A stretch of DNA of 64,000 bases from Alicyclobacillus_A sp963788285 (GTDB lineage Bacteria; Bacillota; Bacilli; Alicyclobacillales; Alicyclobacillaceae), in NCBI GenBank assembly GCA_963788285.1, contig CAWBGB010000008.1:310001-374000 (forward strand), written 5' to 3'. The position numbers and the translations under genes were made by a program. Below, piece by piece: positions 26,729-36,607 of this stretch (the first letter of the stretch is position 1; every line of letters begins with the position of its first letter). Under the pieces are notes generated by a model, which was not told the DNA's origin, did not search any database, and saw only the letters and a program-made list of their open reading frames with translations.

Positions 26729-27691
26729 ATGTTTGTCTGGATGAGCGGGCTCATCGCCTTCATTGTAAGCTGGGCCACTATCCCCTACATCCGACGTCTA
26801 GCGTTTCGCTGGAACTTCCTTGACCAACCAAATCAGCGCAAGGTTCACAAGGCACCACTGCCTCTGCTTGGAGGCGTATCCATGTTCGCTGCGTTCGTCC
26901 TAGCGGCTACCTGGATGACGGCATTACACGGGCAGCTGCCGGATGTGTACTTCGGAATTCTGATTGGCGCATGCTTACTTTTCGGCATCGGCCTGGTCGA
27001 TGACTACTACAAGTCCCGCGGAAAGGATTTTTCTCCATGGCCCCGCCTCCTGATGCAAATTGCAGCCGCCGGTCTGGTTTCCCTATTTGGTGGCACAGTT
27101 CGCGGTTTTTCTAGTCCGTTTGGTACGCACGGCTTTATTCAGTTCCCACACTTCGTTTCCGTGGCCGTGACCATCGTATGGATTGTCGGCGTCATCAACG
27201 TGTTCAACTTTCTCGACGGGTTGGATGGTCTTGCCGCTGGCATCGCTTGTATATCTGCAGTGACACTGATGTTTATTGCACTCGTGAAAGGCGATATCAA
27301 TTCGGCCATCTGGGCGGCAGCGGTGGCTGGAGCAGCGTTGGGTTTTCTCCGCCACAACTTCTACCCTGCGCGCATCATCATGGGTGACGCCGGTTCTACT
27401 TTGCTAGGCTTCCTGCTGGCAGCCATTGCAGTGATTGGCGCATTCAAGTCGGCAACCATGATCTCCATCTTCGTGCCGATATTGGCGCTCGGCGTTCCAA
27501 TTTTCGACGCGCTGCGGGTAGTTATACGACGCGCAATGGCGGGTAAACCTGTGTACAAGCCGGATAAAACGCACGGTCACCACAGGCTGTTGAATGCCGG
27601 TTTCTCACAGGTGCAGGCAGTGACGTTCATGTATCTATTGAGCGCCTGCTTCTCGCTAGCTTCCATGATTATTGTTCTTTTGCAGCGCTAG
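26729..27691 (+). CDS. tagO: Undecaprenyl-phosphate N-acetylglucosaminyl 1-phosphate transferase (TagO/WecA family)
   Basis: Polytopic membrane enzyme that starts wall polymer or exopolysaccharide synthesis by moving GlcNAc-1-phosphate to undecaprenyl phosphate. The 320-residue protein shows the family motifs: GLVDDYYKSRGKDFSPWPRL (Asp pair), NVFNFLDGLDGLAAG, IIMGDAGSTLLGF and the cytosolic THGHHRLLNAGFS loop. About ten hydrophobic segments. ATG 26729 has GGAGG six bases upstream. Confidence 0.92.
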   Translation: MFVWMSGLIAFIVSWATIPYIRRLAFRWNFLDQPNQRKVHKAPLPLLGGVSMFAAFVLAATWMTALHGQLPDVYFGILIGACLLFGIGLVDDYYKSRGKDFSPWPRLLMQIAAAGLVSLFGGTVRGFSSPFGTHGFIQFPHFVSVAVTIVWIVGVINVFNFLDGLDGLAAGIACISAVTLMFIALVKGDINSAIWAAAVAGAALGFLRHNFYPARIIMGDAGSTLLGFLLAAIAVIGAFKSATMISIFVPILALGVPIFDALRVVIRRAMAGKPVYKPDKTHGHHRLLNAGFSQVQAVTFMYLLSACFSLASMIIVLLQR

Positions 27692-27724
27692 AGACCAGAG
27701 CAGTATTCTGAAGGGACGGAACTA

Positions 27725-28867
27725 ATGACCAAGTTTACATTCGTCGCCACAACCCCTATGGGGATTGAGTCGGTACTTAAACGGGAATTACTGGGCCTGG
27801 GCTACGAGGATGCCCGGGCCTTTAACGGCTACGTCGAATTCTCCGGTGATGAGAGCGCCATCGCGCGGTGCAATCTGTGGTTGCGCACCGCAGATCGGGT
27901 GTTGGTGAAAGTCGGTCAATTTGAGGCCAAAACGTTCGACGAGTTGTTTGAAGGGACAAAGGCGCTACCGTGGCAAGACTTATTGCCGGAGAACGCCCAC
28001 TTTCCAGTGGAAGGCCGTTCGGTCAAGTCACAGCTATCGAGCGTGCCGGCCTGTCAACGAATTGTTAAGAAAGCGATTGTCGACAAACTGAGTACCAAGT
28101 ATGGACGACAGACCTTCCCAGAAACAGGAGCTCCATACAGCGTGGAAGTTTCCATTCATTCGGATCAGGCGATGATCACTTTGGACACCAGTGGCGCGGG
28201 TCTTCACAAGCGAGGTTATCGCAAACTTAGCGCGAAAGCGCCCATCAAGGAAACACTGGCCGCCGCCTTGGTGTTGTTGAGTTGGTGGAAGCCTCACCGT
28301 CCGTTTGCTGATCCACTGTGCGGTTCGGGCACCATCGCCATTGAAGCGGCGATGATTGGCAAAAACATCGCCCCCGGGTTGCAACGCGAATTCGCCAGCG
28401 AGCGGTGGCCGTGGATACCAACCGAGGTGTGGACAGACGAACGCACCCGCGCATTTGCGGCGACAAACAAGGACGTCGTTCTCGACATCGTGGCAAGCGA
28501 CATTGACAGTGAAGTGTTGAGCCTCGCAGAGTACCATTGCCGAAAAGCAGGTGTGGCTCAGTCCGTGCGGATTGTGAAACAAGATGCCGGAAGATTTTTC
28601 TCCGATGCGCAGTACGGCTGTATCGTGACCAACCCACCGTACGGAGAACGTCTGGGTGACCAGCGGGAAGTCGAAAATCTTTACCGCGCGATGGGCAGAG
28701 CGTTTCGCAGACTGGACACTTGGTCCGCGTTCATCATCACCTCCCACCCGCAATTCGAAAAACTGTACGGGAAGCCAGCCGATAAAAAACGCAAACTTTA
28801 CAACGGCCGCATTCAGACGAACCTGTACCAATACCTCGGCCCACTTCCCCCGCGCAAGGAACTGTGA
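27725..28867 (+). CDS. THUMP-domain 23S rRNA guanine-N2 methyltransferase (RlmL/YpsC-like)
   Basis: SAM-dependent RNA methyltransferase. Residues about 1-160 form the ferredoxin-like and THUMP domains (MGIESVLKRELLGLGYEDAR). The catalytic domain has motif I in FADPLCGSGTIAIEAAM and the NPPY motif in IVTNPPYGERLGD. The 380-residue length matches the single-domain RlmL homologues of Bacillota. The start lies 33 bases after tagO, so the two may be co-transcribed; a shared terminator follows. Confidence 0.92.
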   Translation: MTKFTFVATTPMGIESVLKRELLGLGYEDARAFNGYVEFSGDESAIARCNLWLRTADRVLVKVGQFEAKTFDELFEGTKALPWQDLLPENAHFPVEGRSVKSQLSSVPACQRIVKKAIVDKLSTKYGRQTFPETGAPYSVEVSIHSDQAMITLDTSGAGLHKRGYRKLSAKAPIKETLAAALVLLSWWKPHRPFADPLCGSGTIAIEAAMIGKNIAPGLQREFASERWPWIPTEVWTDERTRAFAATNKDVVLDIVASDIDSEVLSLAEYHCRKAGVAQSVRIVKQDAGRFFSDAQYGCIVTNPPYGERLGDQREVENLYRAMGRAFRRLDTWSAFIITSHPQFEKLYGKPADKKRKLYNGRIQTNLYQYLGPLPPRKEL

Positions 28868-28894
28868 AACCCCGGTGCTACAGACCGGGGTTTT
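28867..28894. terminator. Bidirectional terminator
   Basis: AAACCCCGG/CCGGGGTTTT stem with a ten-base loop between two convergent genes; T runs occur on both strands. Confidence 0.85.
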
Positions 28895-30095
28895 CCTTCG
28901 TCAAAGTAGTACGTAGGCGTTGCAACACGTCTTGCACGGTCACCTCAGTAGACAAGGGCACGGATCCTTGCGCTGCCTGCCGATTGCCGCCACCTTTCCC
29001 CCCCAGCGGAACCAGGGACGCTGTAAACCAATCGCTCGCATTCACGGAGGAGGCACTGGATAGTAACTGAACCATCAGTCGCTCACCCGCTGCCCCAACC
29101 ACTCCAATACAGGCGGGCACTCGTTCCCCAAGGGCCTGGCGGATCTTTGCCGCCAACCGCTTCACATCTGCAAAATCCGCTCGCCCGTCCAACGCGTGCA
29201 CCACGACATACGTACCGTTGTCAAGCACGGCCGCGTGGGCACTGAGCTTGTGAGCCGTCACCTCAGCGAGTACCTCTTTGGCCTCCTCGACTTGTTTTTG
29301 CGCGCTGACCGCGTTCGCCTGCAGTTTCTGCACTGTCGGCACCAGTTCATCCACGCCTGTGGACAATGCTTGGCTAACTTCACGCAACACCGCCGTTTTC
29401 CTCTGAAAGTCGGCGAGTGCGCGCGCACCGCATACGAAAGACAGCCTCACCCCGCCCCTTATTCTTTCCGTCTTCACCACTTTGATGGCACCAACAGCAC
29501 CGGTTGCGGATGGATGCGTACCACCGCACGCGTTGTCGTCAAATCCTTCGATGCTGACAATGCGAATGTCCTCCGTCACTTTCGGCGGATGACGCAGGGA
29601 AAAATGGACGAGTTCCTCTGGATTCACAAACCGTGCAGATACCACGCGATTCTCCCACACGACTTCGTTCGCTCTGCACTCCACGCATTCGACGTCGGAC
29701 CAAGAGAGACTCGGTACGTTGAGATCAATCGTCGCCCACTCCGCCCCTAGATGAAAGCCGACGGTGTCGACATCCATCAGGTCTTCAAAACAGCGAGAGA
29801 GAATGTGTTGGCCACAGTGCTGCTGCATGAAGTCAAACCGCCGCTTTCCGTCGATGTGACCGATCACCTGTTCGCCCACGGACAGCGGCTTGGTGACGGT
29901 GTGAAACACGGCGCCGTCTTCGATAAAGACGTCTATCACGGGAACGTCATTTAGAGTACCTGTGTCGTGTGGTTGGCCTCCTGAGGTGGGATAGAACGCC
30001 GATTTATCCAATCGAGCATGCCATTTTTCACCATCTCGTCGTGTTTCCACCACCGTCCCCTGAAACTTCCACAGGTAACTATCCGCATAGTACAT
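28878..30095 (-). CDS. Alanyl-tRNA editing protein with DHHA1 domain (AlaX-L type)
   Basis: Free-standing trans-editing factor that hydrolyses mischarged tRNA(Ala). The zinc/editing motifs are MQQHCGQHILSR (HxxxH) and DDNACGGTHPSATG (CxxxH). A coiled segment (about residues 245-285) precedes a C-terminal DHHA1 domain with VPLGGKGGGNRQAAQGS. No aminoacylation domain. ATG 30095 is preferred (MYYADSYLWKFQG, AAGAAGAG upstream); the ORF extends 24 codons further. Confidence 0.9.
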   Translation of the reverse strand: MYYADSYLWKFQGTVVETRRDGEKWHARLDKSAFYPTSGGQPHDTGTLNDVPVIDVFIEDGAVFHTVTKPLSVGEQVIGHIDGKRRFDFMQQHCGQHILSRCFEDLMDVDTVGFHLGAEWATIDLNVPSLSWSDVECVECRANEVVWENRVVSARFVNPEELVHFSLRHPPKVTEDIRIVSIEGFDDNACGGTHPSATGAVGAIKVVKTERIRGGVRLSFVCGARALADFQRKTAVLREVSQALSTGVDELVPTVQKLQANAVSAQKQVEEAKEVLAEVTAHKLSAHAAVLDNGTYVVVHALDGRADFADVKRLAAKIRQALGERVPACIGVVGAAGERLMVQLLSSASSVNASDWFTASLVPLGGKGGGNRQAAQGSVPLSTEVTVQDVLQRLRTTLTKENPGL

Positions 30096-30424
30096 GCGCT
30101 CTTCTTGTATGCCCAAATCCGCTTCTCTCCTTGTTCGAAATCCACTTGAAAAGCCTGGTATTCCCACCTACGCTGCTTGCAATATGTACCGCATCGGTAG
30201 TAGAGTGACAAATGACTGAACTCATTCTACTCACCATGGGAAGCGCACATTGGGTATCAGTATTCGTCTACGCGCTCCTCAAACCCTGCTCCGGGCCTCA
30301 TCAGGGGCATCGGAAAACAGGATTCTTCTATCGGCAAATCTGATCCTGGTTCGACAGACCGCGGCATGATTTGCGAAAATGAACACAGGCATCATTGAAA
30401 CACAGAGAGTGGAGGGAATCACAA
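30096..30424. other. Divergent intergenic region (alaX / acnA)
   Basis: About 330 bases that must hold both promoters. An imperfect inverted repeat (GTAGTAGAGTG... CATTCTAC, about 30191-30230) is present. No convincing consensus promoter was found. Confidence 0.45.
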
Positions 30425-33151
30425 ATGACAGACAAACGTGACCCGTTTGGCGTCCGCGGAAGGCTGACTGTAGGTGACAAAACGTACACCTACTACAACC
30501 TGTCCGCGCTTGAGGACAAAGGCATTGGCCCCGTCTCTAAGCTGCCGTTCTCTATCAAAATCCTTCTCGAAGCCGTCGTACGTCAGTTTGACGACCGCGC
30601 TATCCTCGAACACCACATTCGCGAACTCGCAAACTGGAACGCTAAGGCGCCGCAGGCGTCCGAAGTTCCGTTCAAACCTGCACGCATCCTGCTGCAAGAC
30701 TTCACCGGCGTTCCGGCCGTGGTAGACCTGGCTGCGATGCGCGCCGCAATGCACCGCGCTGGTGGCGATCCGAAGCGCATCAACCCGCTGATCCCGGTGG
30801 ACCTTGTCATCGACCACTCAGTTCAGGTCGACGCGTTCGCATCTCGCGAAGCACTGGAATTCAATATCAAGAGGGAATTTGAACGCAACGAAGAACGCTA
30901 CAAATTCCTGCGTTGGGCGCAAAAAGCGTTTGACAACTTCCGCGTAGTTCCGCCTGGCACCGGTATCGTCCACCAGGTCAACCTGGAGTACCTCGCCACC
31001 GTCGTTGCGCAGCGAGAAGTGGACGGCGAAACCGTCGTGTTCCCGGACAGCCTCGTCGGAACCGACTCACACACGACGATGATCAACGGTATTGGCGTTC
31101 TCGGCTGGGGCGTTGGCGGCATCGAAGCGGAAGCGTGCATGCTCGGTCAACCGCTCTACCAGTTGATGCCGGAAGTCATCGGCTTCAAGCTCACCGGCCA
31201 ACTGCCGGAAGGCGCAACTGCAACCGACTTGGCGCTGACCGTTACCAACATGCTGCGCAAGAAGGGCGTCGTCGGCAAGTTCGTCGAGTTCTACGGTTCC
31301 GGACTGAGCAACATCAGCCTGGCTGACCGCGCGACCGTTGCCAACATGGCACCTGAGTACGGTGCGACCATGGGCTTCTTCCCGGTCGACGCAGAGACGC
31401 TTAACTACCTGCGCAGCACCGGCCGCGACGAAGCGTCTGGTTCAACTGGTCGAAGCGTACACCAAGGCACAAGGGCTTGTTCCGTACGGACGATACGCCA
31501 GATCCGGTGTTCACGGACACCATCGAACTGGATCTGTCCACAGTGTCTCCGACCATGGCTGGTCCGAAACGTCCGCAGGACACGATTGAACTGAAGGACA
31601 TGAAGGCAAACTTCGAAGACGCGTCTGCAAAAGCCAATCGACAAGGGCGGTTTCGGCCTGTCCGACGAACAATGTCAACAAGGCTGTCACCGTCAAGCGA
31701 AATGGCAAGGAAAGCGTCATGAAGCCAGGGGCAGTTGTCATCGCGGCTATCACCAGCTGTACCAACACGTCCAACCCTTCCGTGATGATTGGGGCAGGAT
31801 TGGTCGCGAAGAAGGCGGTTGAACGCGGTTTGACACCGCCGAACTACGTCAAGACAAGCCTTGCACCGGGCTCCAAAGTCGTCACTGACTACCTTGAACG
31901 GCAGGGTTGCTCGAGCCACTCGCTCAAGCTCGGATTTGACGTCGTTGGTTACGGTTGCACGACCTGTATCGGTAACAGCGGTCCCCTTGCCGGATGAAGT
32001 CGGCAACGCCATCAAAGAGAACGACCTGCTCGTAGCCGCAGTGCTGTCCGGTAACCGGAACTTCGAGGGCCGCATCCACTCGTTGGTACGCGCGAACTAC
32101 CTGGCATCACCGCCGCTCGTCATTGCGTACGCGCTCGCCGGTACAGTCGACATCGACCTTCTCAACGAGCCACTCGGTACCGACAAGAACGGGCAGCCAG
32201 TGTACCTGAAGGACATCTGGCCGACGTCGAAGGAAGTTCAGGACACGATTTCCAGCGTGTTGACGCCAGAACTTGTTCAAGCAACAATACTCAGGCGTCT
32301 TCACAAGCAACGAACGTTGGAACGCGCTGTCGACGCCGGAAGGCGACCTGTACGACTGGGATAAAGCATCCACATACATTCAGGAGCCTCCGTTCTTCGT
32401 GGGCCTGTCCGCTGAATTGCCGGAGTCCGGCGACATCGAGGGTGCGACGGTGCTAGCTTTGCTTGGCGACTCCGTCACGACGGACCACATTTCGCCAGCA
32501 GGTAACATCGCGGCAAACAGCCCGGCTGGCAAGTACCTGACTGAGCATGGCGTCAGCCCGGTGGACTTCAACTCGTACGGCTCTCGCCGCGGCAACCACG
32601 AAGTGATGATGCGCGGCACGTTCGCCAACATCCGCATTCGCAACAAAGTGGCTCCGGGCACCGAAGGCGGCGTGACGACGTACCTGCCGACCGACGAAGT
32701 GATGCCGATTTACGACGCATCGATGAAGTATCAGGAAAGCGGCGTGCCGCTCGTGGTCATCGCTGGCAAAGAGTACGGCACCGGTTGCTCCCGCGACTGG
32801 GCTGCAAAGGGCACCAGGCTCCTCGGCGTGAAGGCCGTCATCGCAGAGAGCTTTGAACGCATCCACCGCAGCAACTTGGTCGGCATGGGCGTTCTGCCGC
32901 TCCAGTTCAAGAACGGCGAAAGCGCGCAATCGCTGGGCATCACCGGACGTGAGACATTTGATATCCACGGTCTGCAAGATGACCTGAAGCCGCGCCAAGA
33001 CCTCGTGATTGAGGCAACGCGTGAAGACGGAACCAAGTTCTCCTTCACGGTGACGCTCCGTCTCGACAGCAACATCGAAATCGAGTACTACCGCAACGGC
33101 GGCATCCTGCAAACGGTGCTCCGCAACTTCATTGCCGAAGAAGCGAAGTAA
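30425..33151 (+). pseudogene. acnA: Aconitate hydratase, interrupted by about six one-base insertions
   Basis: TCA-cycle and IRP-type aconitase of about 900 residues, GGAGGG before ATG 30425. The first 338 residues are intact (VGTDSHTTMINGIGVLGWGV). Between 31430 and 32290 the frame changes six times, then the C-terminal 290 residues are clean (GDSVTTDHISPAG, GKEYGTGCSRDWAAKGTRLL). Iron-sulfur Cys are present in TSCTNTSNPSVM and GYGCTTCIGNSGP. Each break is fixed by removing one base: near 31435, 31471, 31630, 31670, 31986 and 32277, several in homopolymers. Protein-level conservation through the damaged part is excellent, so sequence error is as likely as recent decay. Confidence 0.93.
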
Positions 33152-33207
33152 TCCGTGCGGTGAAAAAAACGGTATACCAGAAACGTCTGATACACCGTTG
33201 ATTGATA

Positions 33208-33251
33208 ACAACCCCCCAGTTTTCTTTGAAAAACTGGGGGGTTGTGTTTTT
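33208..33251 (+). terminator. acnA terminator
   Basis: CAACCCCCCAGTTTT/AAAACTGGGGGGTTG stem followed by TGTTTTT; very stable. A weaker hairpin (AACGGT...ACCGTT) precedes it. Confidence 0.92.
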
Positions 33252-33289
33252 GGGTATCTAACCACATGATGATACCTGCACTGCGTTTA

Positions 33290-33470
33290 GGAAAATCCGA
33301 GATCCTTCAACGCCATCAAGCACCGACGAAAGGCGATACGGTTGTAGTGTGGAAGCTAGATCGTATCCGAGGCAGTACCAAGCACCTTGTTGGTTTGATC
33401 TCGTGTTCACGATTTTCGCCGGATTGGCCGAGTTCGAGCGTGACATGATTCGCGAACGTACCAAGGATTA
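33290..33470 (+). pseudogene. Serine recombinase (resolvase) remnant
   Basis: GDTVVVWKLDRIRGSTKHLV matches the E-helix region of Tn3-type resolvases. After an internal deletion and frame change, VFTIFAGLAEFERDMIRERT matches the segment that should lie about 30 residues downstream. N terminus and DNA-binding domain are missing. Marks the left edge of the IS-rich region. Confidence 0.8.
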
Positions 33471-33525
33471 GAGAGTTCAAGAGCGCGTGGACGGAAAGGT
33501 GGCAGTCCAGCCAATTGATACACCC

Positions 33526-34689
33526 TTACTTGACGACCGGCCATTTTTCCTTGCGTAGCGCATTCATCAATTCTGGCCCTACATTGAGAGTATCCTCAAT
33601 AAGCTCACGTGGGGTCAGTGCTATCCACTGATTCAGCGATACATCTGCGTAGTATTCGCTCTTGAATACTTCGAGAAAAATCAGCTTTTTGTCACCGGTA
33701 TTCTGAATGTAGTGCCCATAGGCGAATGGTACATAACCAACGTCACCCGCCCGAAAATCGAAAGTGCGCGCCGTGCCTGCGGACGAAAACGCTGTCATGC
33801 GTCCCGTGCCTTGCAGATAATACTGCCACTCGTCGGTGTTCGGGTGCCAATGCAGTTCCCGCATTGCGCCCGGTTCGACCTCCACGAATGCCGCCGAAAT
33901 GGTAGTGACGGGGAAATTCGAGGAATCAGTAATACGCACCGTCCCACCCCGGGTCCTGATCGGTTGCTGAGCCAGCATACGGTGTGAAAAACTCTGTGGC
34001 ACGGTGCCTGCCGGGCTCGATACCCTCTGGGTCAAAAGTGGACCTGGTACGCTGCTCTGAAACATATAGACCTGTTCAGATGGGATATTGGCGAAGGTGC
34101 TTTCCGGCACGCCGAAGTTGGCCGAGAGAACGTCCTTCGGTGTGTGTGCAAACCAGTCGGTGATACTGAAGGTGTCATTATCGGAAAAGTTACCATCATC
34201 AAAAACCAGCAGGAACTCGCAGCCCCCCTCCAGTCCTTGAATAGAATGTGGAATACCGGGAGGGAAGTACCACAGGTCTCCCACGCCGACATCGGCGATA
34301 AAGTTCCGACCATTTTGGTCGACTGCGGTGATGCGCGCCCGGCCGACGATCATGAATGCCCACTCCGCCTGCTTATGCCAGTGTAGCTCCCGGACACCCC
34401 CCGGCGTCAGACGCATGTTTACGCCCGCAAGGGCCGTCGAGATGGGTAGTTCTCTGGCCGTGATCTCCCGGGACCAGCCGCCAGGCTCCAACCGCATGTG
34501 AGTGTCGGAAAAAGAGAACTTCAAGTTGGGAACCGTGCCGGCATCGGTGGTCGGTGGGACCAGCAGATCAGGGTTCTCAATATCCCGCATTACATCCCTC
34601 GGACCGGGATCCGTCGCGCCAGCTCCGTCCCTTATGGGCTGTGGCACACGGTTTGCGTCTACTGGGGGATCCTGAGGTTGTTTTTCCAT
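33526..34689 (-). CDS. oxdC: Oxalate decarboxylase, bicupin
   Basis: Manganese enzyme converting oxalate to formate and CO2. The 387-residue protein has two cupin domains, each with a metal site: RELHWHKQAEWAFM and PPGIPHSIQGL in the first, RELHWHPNTDEWQYYLQGTG and YGHYIQNTG in the second. The mobile lid that reads SENST in Bacillus subtilis OxdC is SDNDT here (in FSDNDTFSITDW), so the proposed proton-donor Glu is Asp. No signal peptide. ATG 34689 has AAGGGGG upstream. Flanked by mobile-element remnants on both sides, suggesting acquisition by transfer. Confidence 0.93.
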   Translation of the reverse strand: MEKQPQDPPVDANRVPQPIRDGAGATDPGPRDVMRDIENPDLLVPPTTDAGTVPNLKFSFSDTHMRLEPGGWSREITARELPISTALAGVNMRLTPGGVRELHWHKQAEWAFMIVGRARITAVDQNGRNFIADVGVGDLWYFPPGIPHSIQGLEGGCEFLLVFDDGNFSDNDTFSITDWFAHTPKDVLSANFGVPESTFANIPSEQVYMFQSSVPGPLLTQRVSSPAGTVPQSFSHRMLAQQPIRTRGGTVRITDSSNFPVTTISAAFVEVEPGAMRELHWHPNTDEWQYYLQGTGRMTAFSSAGTARTFDFRAGDVGYVPFAYGHYIQNTGDKKLIFLEVFKSEYYADVSLNQWIALTPRELIEDTLNVGPELMNALRKEKWPVVK

Positions 34690-34898
34690 ATCAAATTCCC
34701 CCTTTTCTCAATCGTTTTGCGCCTAATCTATGACGTATGCAAAAAAAGGGGCGATTTGCTTCAACGTTGCACAAAAGAGCTTAAGGGTACAGAAATGCAA
34801 CATGGAGGAGTACAGATGCGGTGTTACATTGCGGTTGAGCGGAATGTAAATATTTTTCTCGAAGATTTGGATCCCGTCCGACTGTTAACGTCGGTCTA
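34690..34898. other. oxdC upstream region
   Basis: About 210 bases between oxdC and the IS21 remnant. A small hairpin CCGACTGTTAACGTCGG is at about 34879-34895. No clear promoter could be assigned. Confidence 0.4.
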
Positions 34899-35000
34899 GA
34901 ATTGACCCAGTAGCATCAAAAAAGAATTGACCCACTTTGCACTCATGGGACTACTGGAGAGATACCAATCCAACGTTTACAGGAGGAAGGACTAAAACCC

Positions 35001-35357
35001 TTGCCTCCCACGGAACGGTGGGAGAAGTTTCGCTATGAAGTTCGTCGGGTCAGCTTGGACGGGTTTGTTAGCTACGATGGAGCCCTTTATGGTGTGAACT
35101 GGAGATACAGTGGTCGTGAGATACTCGTACGAGAACTGGCCGGGCAGGTAGAGATTTGGGTAGACGGTGTATGTGTAGAACGCCATCGTAAGCAATACCA
35201 ATCCCGCGTATTCATGCCCAATGAAGGTCAATACGTCGGATTGTCGACTGCAAACGGATCCCATTATCCGAAGCCAAGAGCTTACCAAGTCCCTAATGAC
35301 GAGGTACAGGTTCGCCCGCTTGAAGTCTACGAACAGCTGGCTGAGGTGGGCATATGA
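35001..35357 (+). pseudogene. istA: IS21 transposase IstA, C-terminal fragment
   Basis: About 118 residues of the C-terminal beta-barrel domain (FRYEVRRVSLDGFVSYDGAL, YSGREILVRELAGQVEIWVD). The DDE catalytic core is absent. Its stop overlaps the istB start (ATGA), the usual IS21 arrangement. Confidence 0.85.
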
Positions 35358-36000
35358 TAGAGCTTGAACAAGCGAAGCAGCGCTTGGAGGAACTGGGCCT
35401 TGACCAAACAAGTATGATGTTGGAAGCACAGTTGGAGAAAGCACCACCCAACCGACCTATCTCGCCTTTCTCAATGAACTCCTGGAAGTCGAACGAGCTG
35501 CAAGACAAAAACGAAACCTGGAGGTTCGTACAAAGCTTGTCCATCTGCCTTGCCGAAAGACGCTCGAGGAATTCGACTTCTCTTTCCAGCCAAGCATTGA
35601 TGAACGTCTGGTTCGAGAGTTGGCCACGATGGCCTTTGCGGCCAGTGCAGAAAACGTTCTGCTTCTGGGACCACCGGGAGTTGGGAAGTCTCATTGAGCG
35701 GTGGCACTGGGTGTACCGAAGATCCTTTTGATCGACGAAGTTGGGTACTTGCCTCTCGACCGAGCTTCAGCGAACCTCCTCTTTCAGGTGATTCGTGCAC
35801 GTTATGAACGCGGCAGCATTGTTTTAACGAGTAACAAAGGATTTAACGACTGGGGAGAACTGATGGGAGATCCTATTCTCGCTACAGCGATGCTCGACCG
35901 CCTTCTGCACCACTCGCACGTACTAAACATCCGAGGTAATACCTGCCGTCTTCGGGACAAGATGCGAACCGGAGCCTACAGCAAACCCAAGACATCATGA
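35354..36000 (+). pseudogene. istB: IS21 helper ATPase IstB, broken
   Basis: Starts in frame from 35354, then shifts. Walker A is in ENVLLLGPPGVGKSH, directly followed by a stop; the sequence resumes with KILLIDEVGYLPLDRASANL (Walker B) through TAMLDRLLHHSHVLNIRG to 36000. About 45 residues between Walker A and B are deleted. Confidence 0.85.
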
Positions 36001-36047
36001 TTTCGTTGGGGTGGGTCAATTTATAACTGATTCTCCCGGGTCAATTG

Positions 36048-36219
36048 AAAGTCGATGTTGACACCGACACTGTGAACGGCTGGCTTGCGGAGTGCCATAT
36101 CCATCTGCGGATACCGTTCCGTAGTGGGGAGTCTGCAAAAACAAGTGGGTACTGCTACAGTCTAACAGTCGTCCTCGAATGTTGCCTTGTCTTGCATGGT
36201 ATACCACCCATTTTCCCAT
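36048..36219 (-). pseudogene. LSM-like small protein truncated by the IS21 element
   Basis: From ATG 36219 the frame reads MGKWVVYHARQGNIRGRLLD then CSSTHLFLQTPHYG, resembling the LSM/SH3-like N terminus of the intact gene at 36608. The frame runs into the IS21 end at 36047, so its C terminus is lost. Probably a spore-coat-type paralogue. Confidence 0.4.
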
Positions 36220-36334
36220 ACAACGACTCACATGTCCCTACTGAACCAAATATGTCACCCTCCCAAAACTCTGAGTCGGTTTAATAAGACGAAAAAATCC
36301 CCCATTTGCATGAGGAATTTTTTCGTGACCCTAT

Positions 36335-36469
36335 TCATCCATTAGCAAACCGGTGTTGGTGTACATGCTTCACGTAACCATACGGAACCAGCAGGATGAG
36401 CAGAACGAAGATAATCAAGAACACGACTGCCCATCGGGTGTAACCACCGAAGCATCCACCATCATACAT
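36335..36469 (-). CDS. YjcZ-family small sporulation protein
   Basis: A 44-residue peptide: short Gly-rich head (MYDGGCFGGYTRW), one membrane helix AVVFLIIFVLLILLVPYGYV and a His-rich tail. This pattern matches YjcZ-type proteins of spore formers. GGAGGTG lies seven bases before ATG 36469. A damaged close paralogue is at 37006. Confidence 0.75.
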   Translation of the reverse strand: MYDGGCFGGYTRWAVVFLIIFVLLILLVPYGYVKHVHQHRFANG

Positions 36470-36575
36470 TGTGAGCCACCTCCCCTTAAATCAAAGTAAT
36501 GTAGCGTATAGATGGACGTTCAGTCGTGAGGCGGCTTGTGTCCTAAAAAGTCAATCGCCCCTTATGAGACATATA

Positions 36576-36603
36576 ATAAAAACGCCCCTCTTTACGAGGG
36601 GCC
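36576..36603 (-). terminator. Rho-independent terminator
   Basis: GGCCCCTC/GAGGGGC stem with a GTAAA loop and GTTTTTAT on the minus strand, a few bases past the coat-like gene. Confidence 0.88.
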
Positions 36604-36607
36604 CAAG

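Larger units (their letters stand above)
34899..36047 (+). mobile_element. IS21-family element, internally deleted
   Basis: Both ends carry two copies of AATTGACCC in inverted orientation with the same 25-base spacing (34900 and 34925 on the left; 36013 and 36038 complementary on the right), as in IS21 multiple terminal repeats. Inside are the 3' end of istA and a damaged istB. At 1.15 kb it is half the usual size, with most of istA and the middle of istB missing; it cannot transpose by itself. Confidence 0.85.

Noticed and set aside
28034..28831. 265-codon minus-strand ORF over the rlmL-like gene
   Set aside because: Shadow frame; the plus-strand frame has the THUMP and NPPY motifs.
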